Source of the DNA: Desulfobacterales bacterium
Lineage (GTDB): Bacteria; Desulfobacterota; DSM-4660; Desulfatiglandales; B25-G16
Assembly (NCBI GenBank): GCA_013375335.1
Contig: JABXJZ010000016.1
Span: 1-13,008 of the forward strand
Direction: 5' to 3'
Length of the DNA stretch: 13,008 nt
Positions 4,662 to 12,775 of this stretch are shown here, in pieces. Both the position numbers and the translations under genes were made by a program. Each line of letters begins with the position of its first letter. Within the stretch, counting starts at the first letter, position 1. A model generated the notes under the pieces. The model made no database searches. It was not told the origin of the DNA and saw only the letters and a list, made by a program, of their open reading frames with translations.

Positions 4662-7448
4662 TCAAGCATGATGCCCTGACAAGGCCTTTTTTAGAAACTG
4701 GCCGGTATAGGATTGATGAATAGTAGCGATTTCCTCAGGAGCGCCAATCCCAACAATAGCACCCCCCTTCTCTCCTCCTTCCGGACCCAGATCAATTATA
4801 TAATCGGCTGACTTAATGACATCCATATTATGCTCTATTACTACCACCGTGTTTTCCAGATCGACAAGGTGATTTAGGACATCCAAGAGTTTCTGTATGT
4901 CTGCAAAATGCAGGCCCGTGGTAGGCTCATCCAAGAGATAGAGGGTCCTTCCAGTATTCTTCTTCCCCAACTCCCTGGCCAGTTTTATCCTCTGTGCTTC
5001 ACCGCCCGAGAGAGTCGTAGCAGACTGCCCGAGTTTTATGTAGCCAAGCCCAACGTTAAAAAGGGTCTCCAATTTCTCTCGCATAGGGGGGATACGGGAA
5101 AAAAACAGCATGGCCTCCATTACTGTCATATCCAACACATCTGTAATGTTCCTTCCTTTATACCGTATCTCAAGGGTATCGCGATTGTACCTGAGCCCCT
5201 TACAGACATCACAGGTAACATATACATCTGGCAGGAAATGCATCTCGATCTTGATGATCCCATCACCCCTGCAAGCCTCACACCTTCCTCCCTCTACATT
5301 GAAGCTGAACCTACCTGACCTATATCCCCGAGCTCTGGACTCCGGCACCCTCGAGAATAGCTCCCGGATATGCGTAAATACCCCGGTGTAGGTCGCTGGA
5401 TTAGACCTCGGGGTCCTTCCAATAGGGCTTTGATCTACGTTTATGACCTTATCCAGATATTGCACACCCCTGATCCGCCTCATCTGGCCAACCCTTTCCT
5501 TTGAACGGTAAAGCCTCTGGGTGAGGGCAGGATAGAGAATCTGAGTTATCAGGCTGCTTTTGCCAGAGCCCGAGACCCCTGTAATACAGGTAAAGGTTGC
5601 TAGAGGGATAGCCACATCAATACGTTTGAGGTTATTTTCAGCCGCACCCTCAATAACTATCTCCTTTCCCTTACCCTTCCTCCTGACTTTCGGAACAGGA
5701 ATAGAGAGCCTTCCTGAAAGATACTGACCAGTCAATGACCTCTCGTCTTTCACTATGTCGGCGGGCTTGCCGGTACAGACTACCTGACCCCCCATCCGGC
5801 CAGCCCCCGGCCCCATGTCCACCACATAATCCGCTGACAGGATAGTCTCAGGATCGTGCTCCACAACCAGCACGGTATTACCCAATTCCTTCAATCGTTT
5901 GAGGGTGCGTAACAGCCTGCTGTTGTCCCTGTAGTGCAATCCGATGCTCGGTTCATCCAAAACATACAGGACACCGGATAGGCCTGAACCAATCTGGGTG
6001 GCCAACCTGATCCGCATCTCCTCCCCGCCTGACAGGGTGGGTATAGACCTATCAAGAGAAATGTAATCCAGCCCGACGCTCTTCAAAAAGCCGAGCCTTT
6101 TGGTGATCTCTTTGAGTATTTGACGCCCTATTATCTCCTCTTTCTCTGTCAGCTTGAGCCCTTGAAGGTATTCCAGGGCTCTGTCAATGGACAAGGAGGT
6201 GACCGCAGCGATGGATTCTCCATCTATCTTCACGGCAAGGCTTTCAGGCCTCAATCTCGCCCCATTGCATACAGGGCAGGGCCTGATATTCATAAACCCC
6301 TCTATCTCGTGCCTGGAAATTGAAGAATCCGCCTCATGGTACCTCCTGTCAAGCTCTGGTATAATACCCTCGAAGGGCCCCACCTCTTCCTCTCCCAAAC
6401 CGTAAAGAAGGGCCCTTTGAACCTGCTCTGGGAGTTCCGTGAAAGGCGTGTGTATATCAATCTGGTAATATTGGGCGAGGGAATCCAGCATCTGTTGAAA
6501 ATGCACCGAATACCTATCCCCCCATGGTGCAATTGCGCCCTCCCGTATGGACAGATCCGGATCTGGAACAATTAACTCGGGATCGAAATACATCTTGGTT
6601 CCGATCCCACCACATTCCCTGCATGCCCCTAAGGGATTGTTAAAGGAAAACATCTGGGGAGCTAGCTGGGGAAAGCTGAAGCCACATACCGAACATGTTG
6701 CCTTCTGGCTAAAGAGAAACTCCTTCTCCCCTATCAGATCAACAATAGCCAACCCATCTGATAGAGAAAATGCCAGCTCCAGCGAGTCGGTGAGCCTCCT
6801 CCTTATGGTCTGGCTTACTGTTAATCTATCAACAACTACCCTGATAATGTGCTTCTTGCTTTTGTCCAGCCTGATGTCAGAGTCAAGCGATATGATATCT
6901 CCATCCACCTGGACCCTTACAAATCCTTCCCTTCTCAAACGCTCAAAGAGATTGGCGTGTTCCCCTTTCCTGCCGTCTACTAAGGGGGATAAGATCTGGA
7001 TCTTGCTCCCAGCCTCAAACTTCATGACCTGATCAACAACCTGCTGCACACCCTGAGATGTGATGGGAATGCTACATCTTGGACAAAAGGGATGCCCAAT
7101 CCGGGCAAAGAGAAGCCTCAAATAATCATAGATCTCCGTAACCGTGCCAACAGTTGACCTGGGGTTCTTGCTCGTAGACCTATGCTGGATAGAGATGGCA
7201 GGAGAAAGGCCTTCAATGGAATCCACGTCTGGCTTATCCATCTGTTCCAGGAATTGCCTGGCATAGGTAGAAAGTGACTCCACATACCGCCTCTGGCCCT
7301 CCGCATAGATTGTATCAAAGGCAAGGGTTGATTTACCGGAACCAGACACGCCTGTAATCACAACCACTTTGTTCCTGGGGATACGGACGTCTATATCCTT
7401 AAGATTATGCTGTCTGGCCCCCTTGATAACTATCTCCTGTAAAGACAT
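4662..7448 (-). CDS. uvrA: Excinuclease ABC subunit A (UvrA)
   Basis: DNA-damage sensor of nucleotide excision repair; it dimerises, binds ATP and DNA, and loads UvrB at lesions. The 928 residues match the usual length of about 940. First ATPase: Walker A GVSGSGKS (33-40), signature LSGGE (472-476), Walker B YVLDEPSIGLH (495-505). Second: GVSGSGKS (624-631), LSGGEAQRI (813-821), LYLLDEPTTGLH (836-847). Zinc ligands C252/C255 with C276/C279, and C723/C726 with C746/C749, are intact. Oddities, both in the first ATPase: the signature reads LSGGEEMRI instead of LSGGEAQRI, and the stretch before NPRSTVGT is SIQHRSTSK where E. coli has SIEQKSTSH, so the likely Q-loop glutamine is histidine. The product lacks the glycine-rich tail seen in some homologues. 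It has its own promoter (7571-7543). The start is ATG 7448; no good Shine-Dalgarno site is seen. Confidence 0.98.
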   Translation of the reverse strand: MSLQEIVIKGARQHNLKDIDVRIPRNKVVVITGVSGSGKSTLAFDTIYAEGQRRYVESLSTYARQFLEQMDKPDVDSIEGLSPAISIQHRSTSKNPRSTVGTVTEIYDYLRLLFARIGHPFCPRCSIPITSQGVQQVVDQVMKFEAGSKIQILSPLVDGRKGEHANLFERLRREGFVRVQVDGDIISLDSDIRLDKSKKHIIRVVVDRLTVSQTIRRRLTDSLELAFSLSDGLAIVDLIGEKEFLFSQKATCSVCGFSFPQLAPQMFSFNNPLGACRECGGIGTKMYFDPELIVPDPDLSIREGAIAPWGDRYSVHFQQMLDSLAQYYQIDIHTPFTELPEQVQRALLYGLGEEEVGPFEGIIPELDRRYHEADSSISRHEIEGFMNIRPCPVCNGARLRPESLAVKIDGESIAAVTSLSIDRALEYLQGLKLTEKEEIIGRQILKEITKRLGFLKSVGLDYISLDRSIPTLSGGEEMRIRLATQIGSGLSGVLYVLDEPSIGLHYRDNSRLLRTLKRLKELGNTVLVVEHDPETILSADYVVDMGPGAGRMGGQVVCTGKPADIVKDERSLTGQYLSGRLSIPVPKVRRKGKGKEIVIEGAAENNLKRIDVAIPLATFTCITGVSGSGKSSLITQILYPALTQRLYRSKERVGQMRRIRGVQYLDKVINVDQSPIGRTPRSNPATYTGVFTHIRELFSRVPESRARGYRSGRFSFNVEGGRCEACRGDGIIKIEMHFLPDVYVTCDVCKGLRYNRDTLEIRYKGRNITDVLDMTVMEAMLFFSRIPPMREKLETLFNVGLGYIKLGQSATTLSGGEAQRIKLARELGKKNTGRTLYLLDEPTTGLHFADIQKLLDVLNHLVDLENTVVVIEHNMDVIKSADYIIDLGPEGGEKGGAIVGIGAPEEIATIHQSYTGQFLKKALSGHHA

Positions 7449-7454
7449 GGCTCT

Positions 7455-7490
7455 GTTAATTCAGTTACTTGGGTTTATTGAGTTTGCCGG
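7455..7490 (+). repeat. 9-base-periodic array in uvrA leader
   Basis: Four contiguous nonamers of the GTT[TA]NTTGR family (GTTAATTCA, GTTACTTGG, GTTTATTGA, GTTTGCCGG) ending 7 bases before the uvrA ATG. It shares an exact 17-base word with the array at 4479-4514. No opposing partner array is visible beside it. The whole array lies in the predicted 5' untranslated region of uvrA. Confidence 0.75.
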
Positions 7491-7542
7491 CTCTCCCCCT
7501 CGAAACAGGACGCATGATCCCCTATCGCTACCATGAATTTTT

Positions 7543-7571
7543 ATTATTTCTGGTTACTTATCCTGTGTCAA
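7543..7571 (-). promoter_or_regulatory. Sigma70-type promoter of uvrA
   Basis: On the minus strand, a perfect -35 TTGACA (7571-7566), a 17-base spacer and AATAAT (7548-7543, five of six bases to TATAAT), about 95 bases before the uvrA start. The -35 sits in a near-palindrome GTGTTGACAC, which could be an operator, but I cannot assign it to a known regulator. It implies that uvrA is transcribed separately from bamA. Confidence 0.6.
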
Positions 7572-7610
7572 CACGAATTCATAACCCTTTCAGGGTAACG
7601 TCAAAGTCCA

Positions 7611-7941
7611 GGGTATGGGTATCTTTTTTTTCATTATGCCCTATAACGCCAAGCTTTATTGGGTCGTTTCAAAATGGTTTATTGCGCCATAAGCCTTAGA
7701 ATAATAGGCTCCATCTATATAAACCATTTTGAAACGTTTCGGCGAGCCCTTCGGCTTGAGCTCAGGTCGAAAGCTCACGTCGAGTCGCCCCCTAGTCTGA
7801 ACCATGTGAGGCCCGCCCTGGCGCGAAGTTTCTGGAATATCGTACGGCCGCTGCATTATTTCGCAGCTGAAGTCCCCATAGTCATGCCTTACAAGCCAGG
7901 TCCGGGCCAGGGGCATAATGAAAAAAAAAGATACCCACACC
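7611..7941. mobile_element. Inverted-arm element of about 330 bases, MITE-like or structured RNA
   Basis: The left arm (7611-7642) and right arm (7910-7941) are inverted copies: GGGTATC, a run of 8 or 9 T, then CATTATGCCC. They differ by one T and a few bases at the outer end. Between them lie a perfect 18-base inverted repeat (7665-7682 with 7719-7736), a five-base hairpin (7850-7854 with 7863-7867) and several short palindromes. Open frames on both strands cross it, but none begins with ATG and a ribosome site or resembles a family I know. No transposase is present. No clear target-site duplication is visible. It could be a non-autonomous mobile element, or an RNA closed by a long terminal helix. 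Confidence 0.55.
7665..7736. repeat. Perfect 18-base inverted repeat nested in the element
   Basis: CGTTTCAAAATGGTTTAT at 7665-7682 pairs perfectly with 7719-7736. The 36-base loop contains a smaller AGCCT/AGGCT pairing. There is no U-run directly after it on either strand, so it is not a standard terminator. Confidence 0.8.
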
Positions 7942-7965
7942 CACAAATGAGACAAAAGATCAATA

Positions 7966-8029
7966 TGTCAGGTTTTACTATGACGTAGCCCTGCCTTAAG
8001 GCTTACCGCCTTAACGCGTGTGTCAGGTT
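7966..8029. repeat. Direct 9-base repeats around a hairpin downstream of bamA
   Basis: TGTCAGGTT occurs at 7966-7974 and 8021-8029, 55 bases apart. Between them, TTAAGGC (7996-8002) and GCCTTAA (8008-8014) form a seven-base stem with a five-base loop, overlapping the palindrome GCCTTAAGGC (7993-8002). This stem lies about 40 bases beyond the bamA stop. It may slow or process the bamA transcript, but no U-run follows on the minus strand. The layout recalls REP-like units. Confidence 0.5.
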
Positions 8030-8054
8030 CCATCACGCTATACGCAACAAACAC

Positions 8055-10745
8055 TCACATAAATGGCGTTCCAATAGTAAACTCCCAGTTGCTTGATGGC
8101 TCATCAGGCTCCGGGTCAAGATTATATCCCCATTCCAACCGCAGAGGCCCGACTGGTGAATACCATCTTATCCCGCCCCCAGCACCCATCCTGATTCCCT
8201 CGAAGGTGAAGCTCTCGTCCTTCGTAAGGACATTTCCCGCATCGAAGAATAAGACGCCCATAACCCCCTGCTCCTTCGCAATGGGAAACTGGAATTCAAG
8301 GTTATAGACCATCATCTTCTCCCCACCTATCCTGTCACCGGTATCCGGATCAACGGGTGAAATAGAGGCATACTCAAAACCCCTGACCGTATTCATTCCC
8401 CCCACTCTAAATTTTTCGTAAACGGGCAACTCGCCCCCTGACCTCTGGTGAACATAGCCCCATCTTCCCTGAACGGAGAATGCCGAATCCAAGAAAAAAG
8501 GGAAAAACCATGCTGATCTTGGGAGGAATTTGGTAAAATAGTTATCTCCTCCGAGGAAGCCACCCGCATACTCTACCGATAGGGAGTTAAAGGAGCCCCT
8601 CCTGGTATTCCATCGTCTATCCCTGCTATCCCTGGATATGCCAAAGGTCAGACTGCTTGTCAGATGTCTTCCCACCATATCCTGTAACTCCTGAGAGGCT
8701 GTTTCAGCGACATCCGAGATCTCAGCATCATCATAGGTATACATAACTGAGCCCGTGGTGAACTCAAGTCCCAAGGGAAAACCAAACCTTAATCTCCCAC
8801 CTGAACTGTCCTTGGTGTATTCGTCATACTCATATTGCCAGTCATACAGATCCACTCCCAATAACAAAGGCCTGTCAAAGAGCCACGGCTCGGTAAAGCT
8901 CAAGGTATATCTCGTGGCCTTTGTACTCACCGTGGCCCGAGCCGATAAGGACTGCCCGAGGCCAAAGAGGTTGGTCTGTGATATTTCCAGCATCCCGATA
9001 GTTTTTTCCACCGAGCTATATCCGGCGCCAAAGGAAAACATACCGGTTGCCCTCTCCTTGACGTGCACATCAAGGATCATCTCCTCGTCATTGCTCCCTT
9101 TTTTCGTGTTAACATTCAACTCCTCAAAGAAACCGAGGCGGTGAAGGTTCTGACCGCTCCTCCTCAACAGCTTTCCACTGAAATACCCGCCCTCTACAAC
9201 CTTTAGCTCCCTTCGAATAACCTTATCCCTCGTCTTGTCATTTCCGGTGATTATTATCCTCTCAAACCTCACCTTCTTTCCCTTCGAAATCCGGTACATG
9301 ATATCAACCTTCTGTTCTCTATCATCCTCTTTGATCTCAGGGGAGACATCAACAAAGGCATAGCCTTCGTCCGCATAAATCTCGCTCAAGGTTAAGGTGT
9401 CAGACCTGATGGCTTCCCTATTGTATACCTTCTCCTTCTCTATTCTAAGCGCCCCATAGAGCTCATCGACCTCTTTTATGAGATCCCCCTCAATACCCAC
9501 CGTGCCAATACTATATTGAGGGCCCTCATGGATCTCAATGGCAATGGTGAGCCCCTCATCTTTTTTGTAAGAGATCTCCGGCTCCCCTACCCGGGCCTTT
9601 ATGTAACCGTTGTTATGGTAAAACGACTTTACCTTGGATATATCACTCTCTAATTGTTTTCTATCCAGGTGGCCGGACTCAGTGACAAACGAGAAAAACC
9701 CCTTTTCGCTTGTCTCCATGAGATCCTTTAGATCATCATCACTAACGTCGACATTCCCCGCAAATCTAATCTCCCTTATACTGACCTTGTCTCCCTCCTT
9801 GATCCGATAAATTAAGGCAACCTCATTGTCGGGAAGATCCTCGACCCTTTCACTTATCTCAACATTGTAGTACCCCTTTTGATGGTAATGATCTCTTAAC
9901 CTCTCAATACTATCCTTGATGGCCTTCCTATTCAGGATGGAGTATTTCCTAATACCTAAGACCTCCATCAGATCCTCTCGCTCGATCTTCTTGTTCCCCT
10001 CAAATGTAATCTTACCAATCGACGGTTTCTCAGTAACCTTGAAGCTGACTATTCTACCTCCGGGGCCGTCCTCAACATCTATCTCGATATCCTCGAAAAA
10101 ACCCATATGGTATATTGACCTGAGGTCCTTATCGAGGGCGCTTGGGTCGTATATTGCCCCCCCTTGGCTCTCAATGGCCGCGAGGATGGCGTCAGTCTCA
10201 ATCCTCTTATTTCCCGTAACATGGACCGAGTCTATCGTGACAATGCCTTTGATCCGGTTTTTTATCGCTACTGCTACCTTGTCCATTATCTGAGCTAAGT
10301 CGGCCATCTTCTCTCCTGAAACATAGATGAATGAAGGCCGCCTTTCCGTTGTCCTGGGAAGCATAGCAAGGTCAACACTGATCTTTTCTCCAATCTGGGT
10401 GAGACTCCCCTTTATTAACCAGTCGATCCCTTCTTCCTCCGCCACCCTCCTCACGAGGTCTAAATCAGCTATTTCTATCCTCGGTAGTCTACTCTTATCT
10501 ATTGTCGCCGTATCGAGAAGATCAAATCCCTGCCTCCTCAACCTTGCTATTAACATCTCTTGGAGGCCTGAAACGAGGTGATCCATGGGCTTTAGCATGT
10601 AAATCCTGAAGGGAAGAACCGCTATCTTGTCTAACAACTCCGCCTTTACAGTAGTAGGCATCAAAAGCTGGATTAGGAATAACAACAGAGGGAAAGGCCC
10701 CAATATCAATAGGTAGCCAAAGTAGGAGGAAATCCTATGGATCAT
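8055..10745 (-). CDS. bamA: Outer-membrane protein assembly factor BamA with extra N-terminal domain
   Basis: Omp85 protein that folds beta-barrels into the outer membrane. From ATG 10745 it has 896 residues, against about 800 usually. Order: signal peptide 1-35 (hydrophobic LLLFLIQLLM, cleavage after VKA); a domain at about 37-165 beginning KIAVLPF and containing WLIKGSLTQIGEKISVDL, resembling TolB-N/FlgO-type folds; five POTRA repeats from about 168 to 565; then the barrel, with the conserved loop-6 VRGF at 787-790. It ends WEFTIGTPF plus one methionine, so the usual terminal aromatic of the beta-signal is one residue in. The frame stays open upstream to a TTG at 10814, but those 23 residues are translated repeat array, so I choose the ATG before the signal peptide; its ribosome site is weak. 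It follows lolD and is probably in the same operon. Confidence 0.95.
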   Translation of the reverse strand: MIHRISSYFGYLLILGPFPLLLFLIQLLMPTTVKAELLDKIAVLPFRIYMLKPMDHLVSGLQEMLIARLRRQGFDLLDTATIDKSRLPRIEIADLDLVRRVAEEEGIDWLIKGSLTQIGEKISVDLAMLPRTTERRPSFIYVSGEKMADLAQIMDKVAVAIKNRIKGIVTIDSVHVTGNKRIETDAILAAIESQGGAIYDPSALDKDLRSIYHMGFFEDIEIDVEDGPGGRIVSFKVTEKPSIGKITFEGNKKIEREDLMEVLGIRKYSILNRKAIKDSIERLRDHYHQKGYYNVEISERVEDLPDNEVALIYRIKEGDKVSIREIRFAGNVDVSDDDLKDLMETSEKGFFSFVTESGHLDRKQLESDISKVKSFYHNNGYIKARVGEPEISYKKDEGLTIAIEIHEGPQYSIGTVGIEGDLIKEVDELYGALRIEKEKVYNREAIRSDTLTLSEIYADEGYAFVDVSPEIKEDDREQKVDIMYRISKGKKVRFERIIITGNDKTRDKVIRRELKVVEGGYFSGKLLRRSGQNLHRLGFFEELNVNTKKGSNDEEMILDVHVKERATGMFSFGAGYSSVEKTIGMLEISQTNLFGLGQSLSARATVSTKATRYTLSFTEPWLFDRPLLLGVDLYDWQYEYDEYTKDSSGGRLRFGFPLGLEFTTGSVMYTYDDAEISDVAETASQELQDMVGRHLTSSLTFGISRDSRDRRWNTRRGSFNSLSVEYAGGFLGGDNYFTKFLPRSAWFFPFFLDSAFSVQGRWGYVHQRSGGELPVYEKFRVGGMNTVRGFEYASISPVDPDTGDRIGGEKMMVYNLEFQFPIAKEQGVMGVLFFDAGNVLTKDESFTFEGIRMGAGGGIRWYSPVGPLRLEWGYNLDPEPDEPSSNWEFTIGTPFM

Positions 10746-10752
10746 GAACTCA

Positions 10753-10829
10753 CTTGTGCTGCTTGCTGTTTTCTGCTTACTAGTTGCTCGCTGCAGGCGG
10801 ATTAGAAGACACAACTAATGAGTAACTCT
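10753..10829. repeat. 7-base-periodic array filling the lolD-bamA junction
   Basis: Plus-strand heptamers run from about 10753 to 10798 (TGCTTGC at 10760, TGCTTAC at 10774; in another phase TACTAGT at 10778 and TGCTCGC at 10785), the same family as at 1074-1122. A short degenerate stretch in the opposite orientation (RC TACTCAT, TAGTTGT) lies near 10811-10826, beside the lolD stop codon. Together they occupy nearly all of the 82 bases between the lolD stop and the bamA ATG. Confidence 0.65.
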
Positions 10830-11508
10830 ACGCGAACCTGCCATCTACTAATAGCAACTGTTTGGACATCTGGCGGGCTAGCTCCAGATTATGGGTAGCT
10901 ATGACTAAGGCTAGGCCTTTGGTCTTATTAAGGCGCAGTAGCAGCTTTGTTATCTCATTACCGGTCACCTTGTCCAGGTTCCCCGTGGGCTCATCTGCTA
11001 ACAGCAATTTAGGTCCCATAATTAATGCCCTGGCAATCGCAACCCTTTGCTGTTCTCCTCCAGAAAGTTCCCCAACTCTGTGGCCCAGCCTTTCCTTCAA
11101 ACCCATCTGTGACAGTATAGCTGCGGCCATTTCAGCGGATTCCCTCTTGCTATAGCCGGATATAAGGGCGGGAATCATGGCGTTTTCCTCGGCGTTAAAC
11201 TCAGGAAGGAGATGATGCAACTGAAAGACAAAGCCTATTTCCCGATTTCTGATCTTACTGAGGCCCACCTCATCCATCCGATAGACATTGCAGTCATTGA
11301 AAAAGACCTCACCCTGAGATGGTGCCTCCAATGTTCCTATAATATTAAGTAGGGTTGACTTGCCAGCTCCGGACGCTCCTGTTATGGCAAGGGATTCACC
11401 TGGCAATACTTGTAAATCAATCCCCTTAAGCACTTGAACTATCTTGCCATTATTTTCAAAGCTCTTATGGATATTTTCTATCCGGAGTATGGCTTCATCC
11501 TTATTCAT
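10828..11508 (-). CDS. lolD: Lipoprotein-releasing ABC transporter ATP-binding protein LolD
   Basis: ATPase of the LolCDE complex, which extracts outer-membrane lipoproteins from the inner membrane and hands them to LolA. The 226 residues are the usual length. Visible motifs: Walker A GASGAGKST (44-52), Q-loop FVFQLHHLLPEF (93-104), where the HHLLPEF part is typical of LolD, signature LSGGEQQR (148-155), Walker B LLLADEPTGNLD (168-179) and the switch histidine in ATHN (H206). The ATG at 11508 lies inside the end of lolC, an 8-base overlap that signals coupled translation. Related MacB/FtsE-type ATPases share most motifs, but the LolC/E permease partner directly upstream settles the assignment. 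Confidence 0.95.
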   Translation of the reverse strand: MNKDEAILRIENIHKSFENNGKIVQVLKGIDLQVLPGESLAITGASGAGKSTLLNIIGTLEAPSQGEVFFNDCNVYRMDEVGLSKIRNREIGFVFQLHHLLPEFNAEENAMIPALISGYSKRESAEMAAAILSQMGLKERLGHRVGELSGGEQQRVAIARALIMGPKLLLADEPTGNLDKVTGNEITKLLLRLNKTKGLALVIATHNLELARQMSKQLLLVDGRFA

Positions 11509-12727
11509 ATCTCAATGCCTCTACAGGATTAACTTTGGAGGCCTGCCAGGAAGGGTAAATAGTGGCGATGAAAGAGATAACTATTGCAGCCAGTGCGATT
11601 AAGACAACATCTAACCATTCCATTCTAATAGGCAGGATAGTTATATAATATACGTCTGGAGAAAGCTTAATAAGCTGGTATCTTGCCTGGAGATGACAGA
11701 GAAAGGATCCCGAGATAAGCCCCAATAAGGTACCGACAAGACCAACGAATAGGCCCTGAAAGATAAAGATGGACATGATACTCTTTGATGATGTCCCCAT
11801 AGTTCTCAGTATTGCGATATCGCGAGTCTTTTCCATAACCAACATAACCAAGGAACTGATTATGTTGAATGCGCCTACGAGAACTATCATGATCAGAATA
11901 ATAAACATAGCCAACTTTTCGAGCTTTAAGGCGGAAAAGAGGCTCTTGTTCATCATCTTCCAGTCCTTGGTCCAGTAAGGATAGCCGAGCTTGTCCTGAA
12001 CAATCTCGCCTATCTTGTCACTCTTATCTATGTCTCTAACCTTTAGCTCGATTCCCGTTACCTCATCTCCAAGAGAGAGAAAGTCCTGGGCACCAGTTAA
12101 AGAGAGGTAAACCATCGAACTATCAAACTCATACATCCCGGACTCAAAAAGGGCCTTTACGCTAAATTTACCTTCATTGGCCATCCTCCCTAATGGCGTC
12201 AGTTTACCTATTGGTGATACCAGGGTTACGGTATCCCCTGGAAGCGCTCCTATCCGTTTGGATAATTCGCTACCGAGGATGATTCCGCGAGGCTCATACT
12301 CGGACCCCTTGAGGAGCTCAAGTGACCCTCCCTCTATCATCGAGTCAATGTTAATGACACTACCAGCTGTGGCTGGATCCAGACCCCTTAGAATAGCCCC
12401 TGAGATATTGCCGGCATTCTTAATCATTACCTGGCTATAAATAAAAGGTGTTGCTGAAAGAACACCATCTACCTCCAAGGCTTTCTTGATAACAGCTTCT
12501 GTATCCTCTATACCACCCCTATAGCTCATGATAAGGAGATGAGAATTTACACCAAGTATCTTGTTCATCAAATCTTCCCTGAAACCGTTCATCACTGCCA
12601 AGACCACAATCAGGGCCATAACCCCTATCATTATCCCTAAAGTGGAAATACCAGTTATGACAGAGATATATCCTTGCTTTCTCTTTGCCTTCAAGTACCT
12701 GAGAGAGAAGAAGATTTCAAAAGACAT
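11501..12727 (-). CDS. lolC: Lipoprotein-releasing ABC transporter permease (LolC/LolE family)
   Basis: Inner-membrane permease partner of LolD, 408 residues, the normal length. It has one N-terminal span (about 24-47, ending before MNGFRED), a large periplasmic domain (about 48-270), and three C-terminal spans (about 272-297, 318-345 and 372-392). Conserved family segments are FFSLRYLKAKRKQGYISVI at the start, MEKTRDIAILRTMG (298-311) in the cytoplasmic coupling region, and YPSWQASKVNPVEALRYE at the end. Only one permease gene is present beside lolD, so the complex may use a homodimer, as in LolDF systems, or a second permease may be elsewhere. The ATG at 12727 has TTGAGG about 8 bases upstream. 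It overlaps lolD by 8 bases. Confidence 0.94.
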   Translation of the reverse strand: MSFEIFFSLRYLKAKRKQGYISVITGISTLGIMIGVMALIVVLAVMNGFREDLMNKILGVNSHLLIMSYRGGIEDTEAVIKKALEVDGVLSATPFIYSQVMIKNAGNISGAILRGLDPATAGSVINIDSMIEGGSLELLKGSEYEPRGIILGSELSKRIGALPGDTVTLVSPIGKLTPLGRMANEGKFSVKALFESGMYEFDSSMVYLSLTGAQDFLSLGDEVTGIELKVRDIDKSDKIGEIVQDKLGYPYWTKDWKMMNKSLFSALKLEKLAMFIILIMIVLVGAFNIISSLVMLVMEKTRDIAILRTMGTSSKSIMSIFIFQGLFVGLVGTLLGLISGSFLCHLQARYQLIKLSPDVYYITILPIRMEWLDVVLIALAAIVISFIATIYPSWQASKVNPVEALRYE

Positions 12728-12775
12728 ATAGGGACCTCAAGAAGGCTTCTGTTTGAACTGGCACCATATCTTGAG

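Noticed and set aside
4643..4665. Promoter from TTGACA overlapping the uvrA stop codon
   Set aside because: The -35 box is perfect, but at 17-18 bases spacing the -10 candidate (GTACCG or TACCGT) is poor.
6302..6571. Other open frames inside uvrA, bamA, lolC and the usp genes on either strand
   Set aside because: They lie fully inside genes with strong family matches and have no independent signals, so they are shadows.
7656..7955. A 99-codon open frame on the minus strand across the inverted-arm element
   Set aside because: It starts at TTG without a ribosome site, begins next to one inverted arm, runs through both arms of the perfect hairpin, and shows no recognisable family; it looks like open frame by chance.
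7659..7988. A 109-codon open frame on the plus strand in the same spacer
   Set aside because: It overlaps the minus-strand frame, contains the same repeats, lacks a ribosome site and resembles nothing I know.
7993..8014. Rho-independent terminator of bamA
   Set aside because: The seven-base stem is good, but no U-run follows it on the minus strand.
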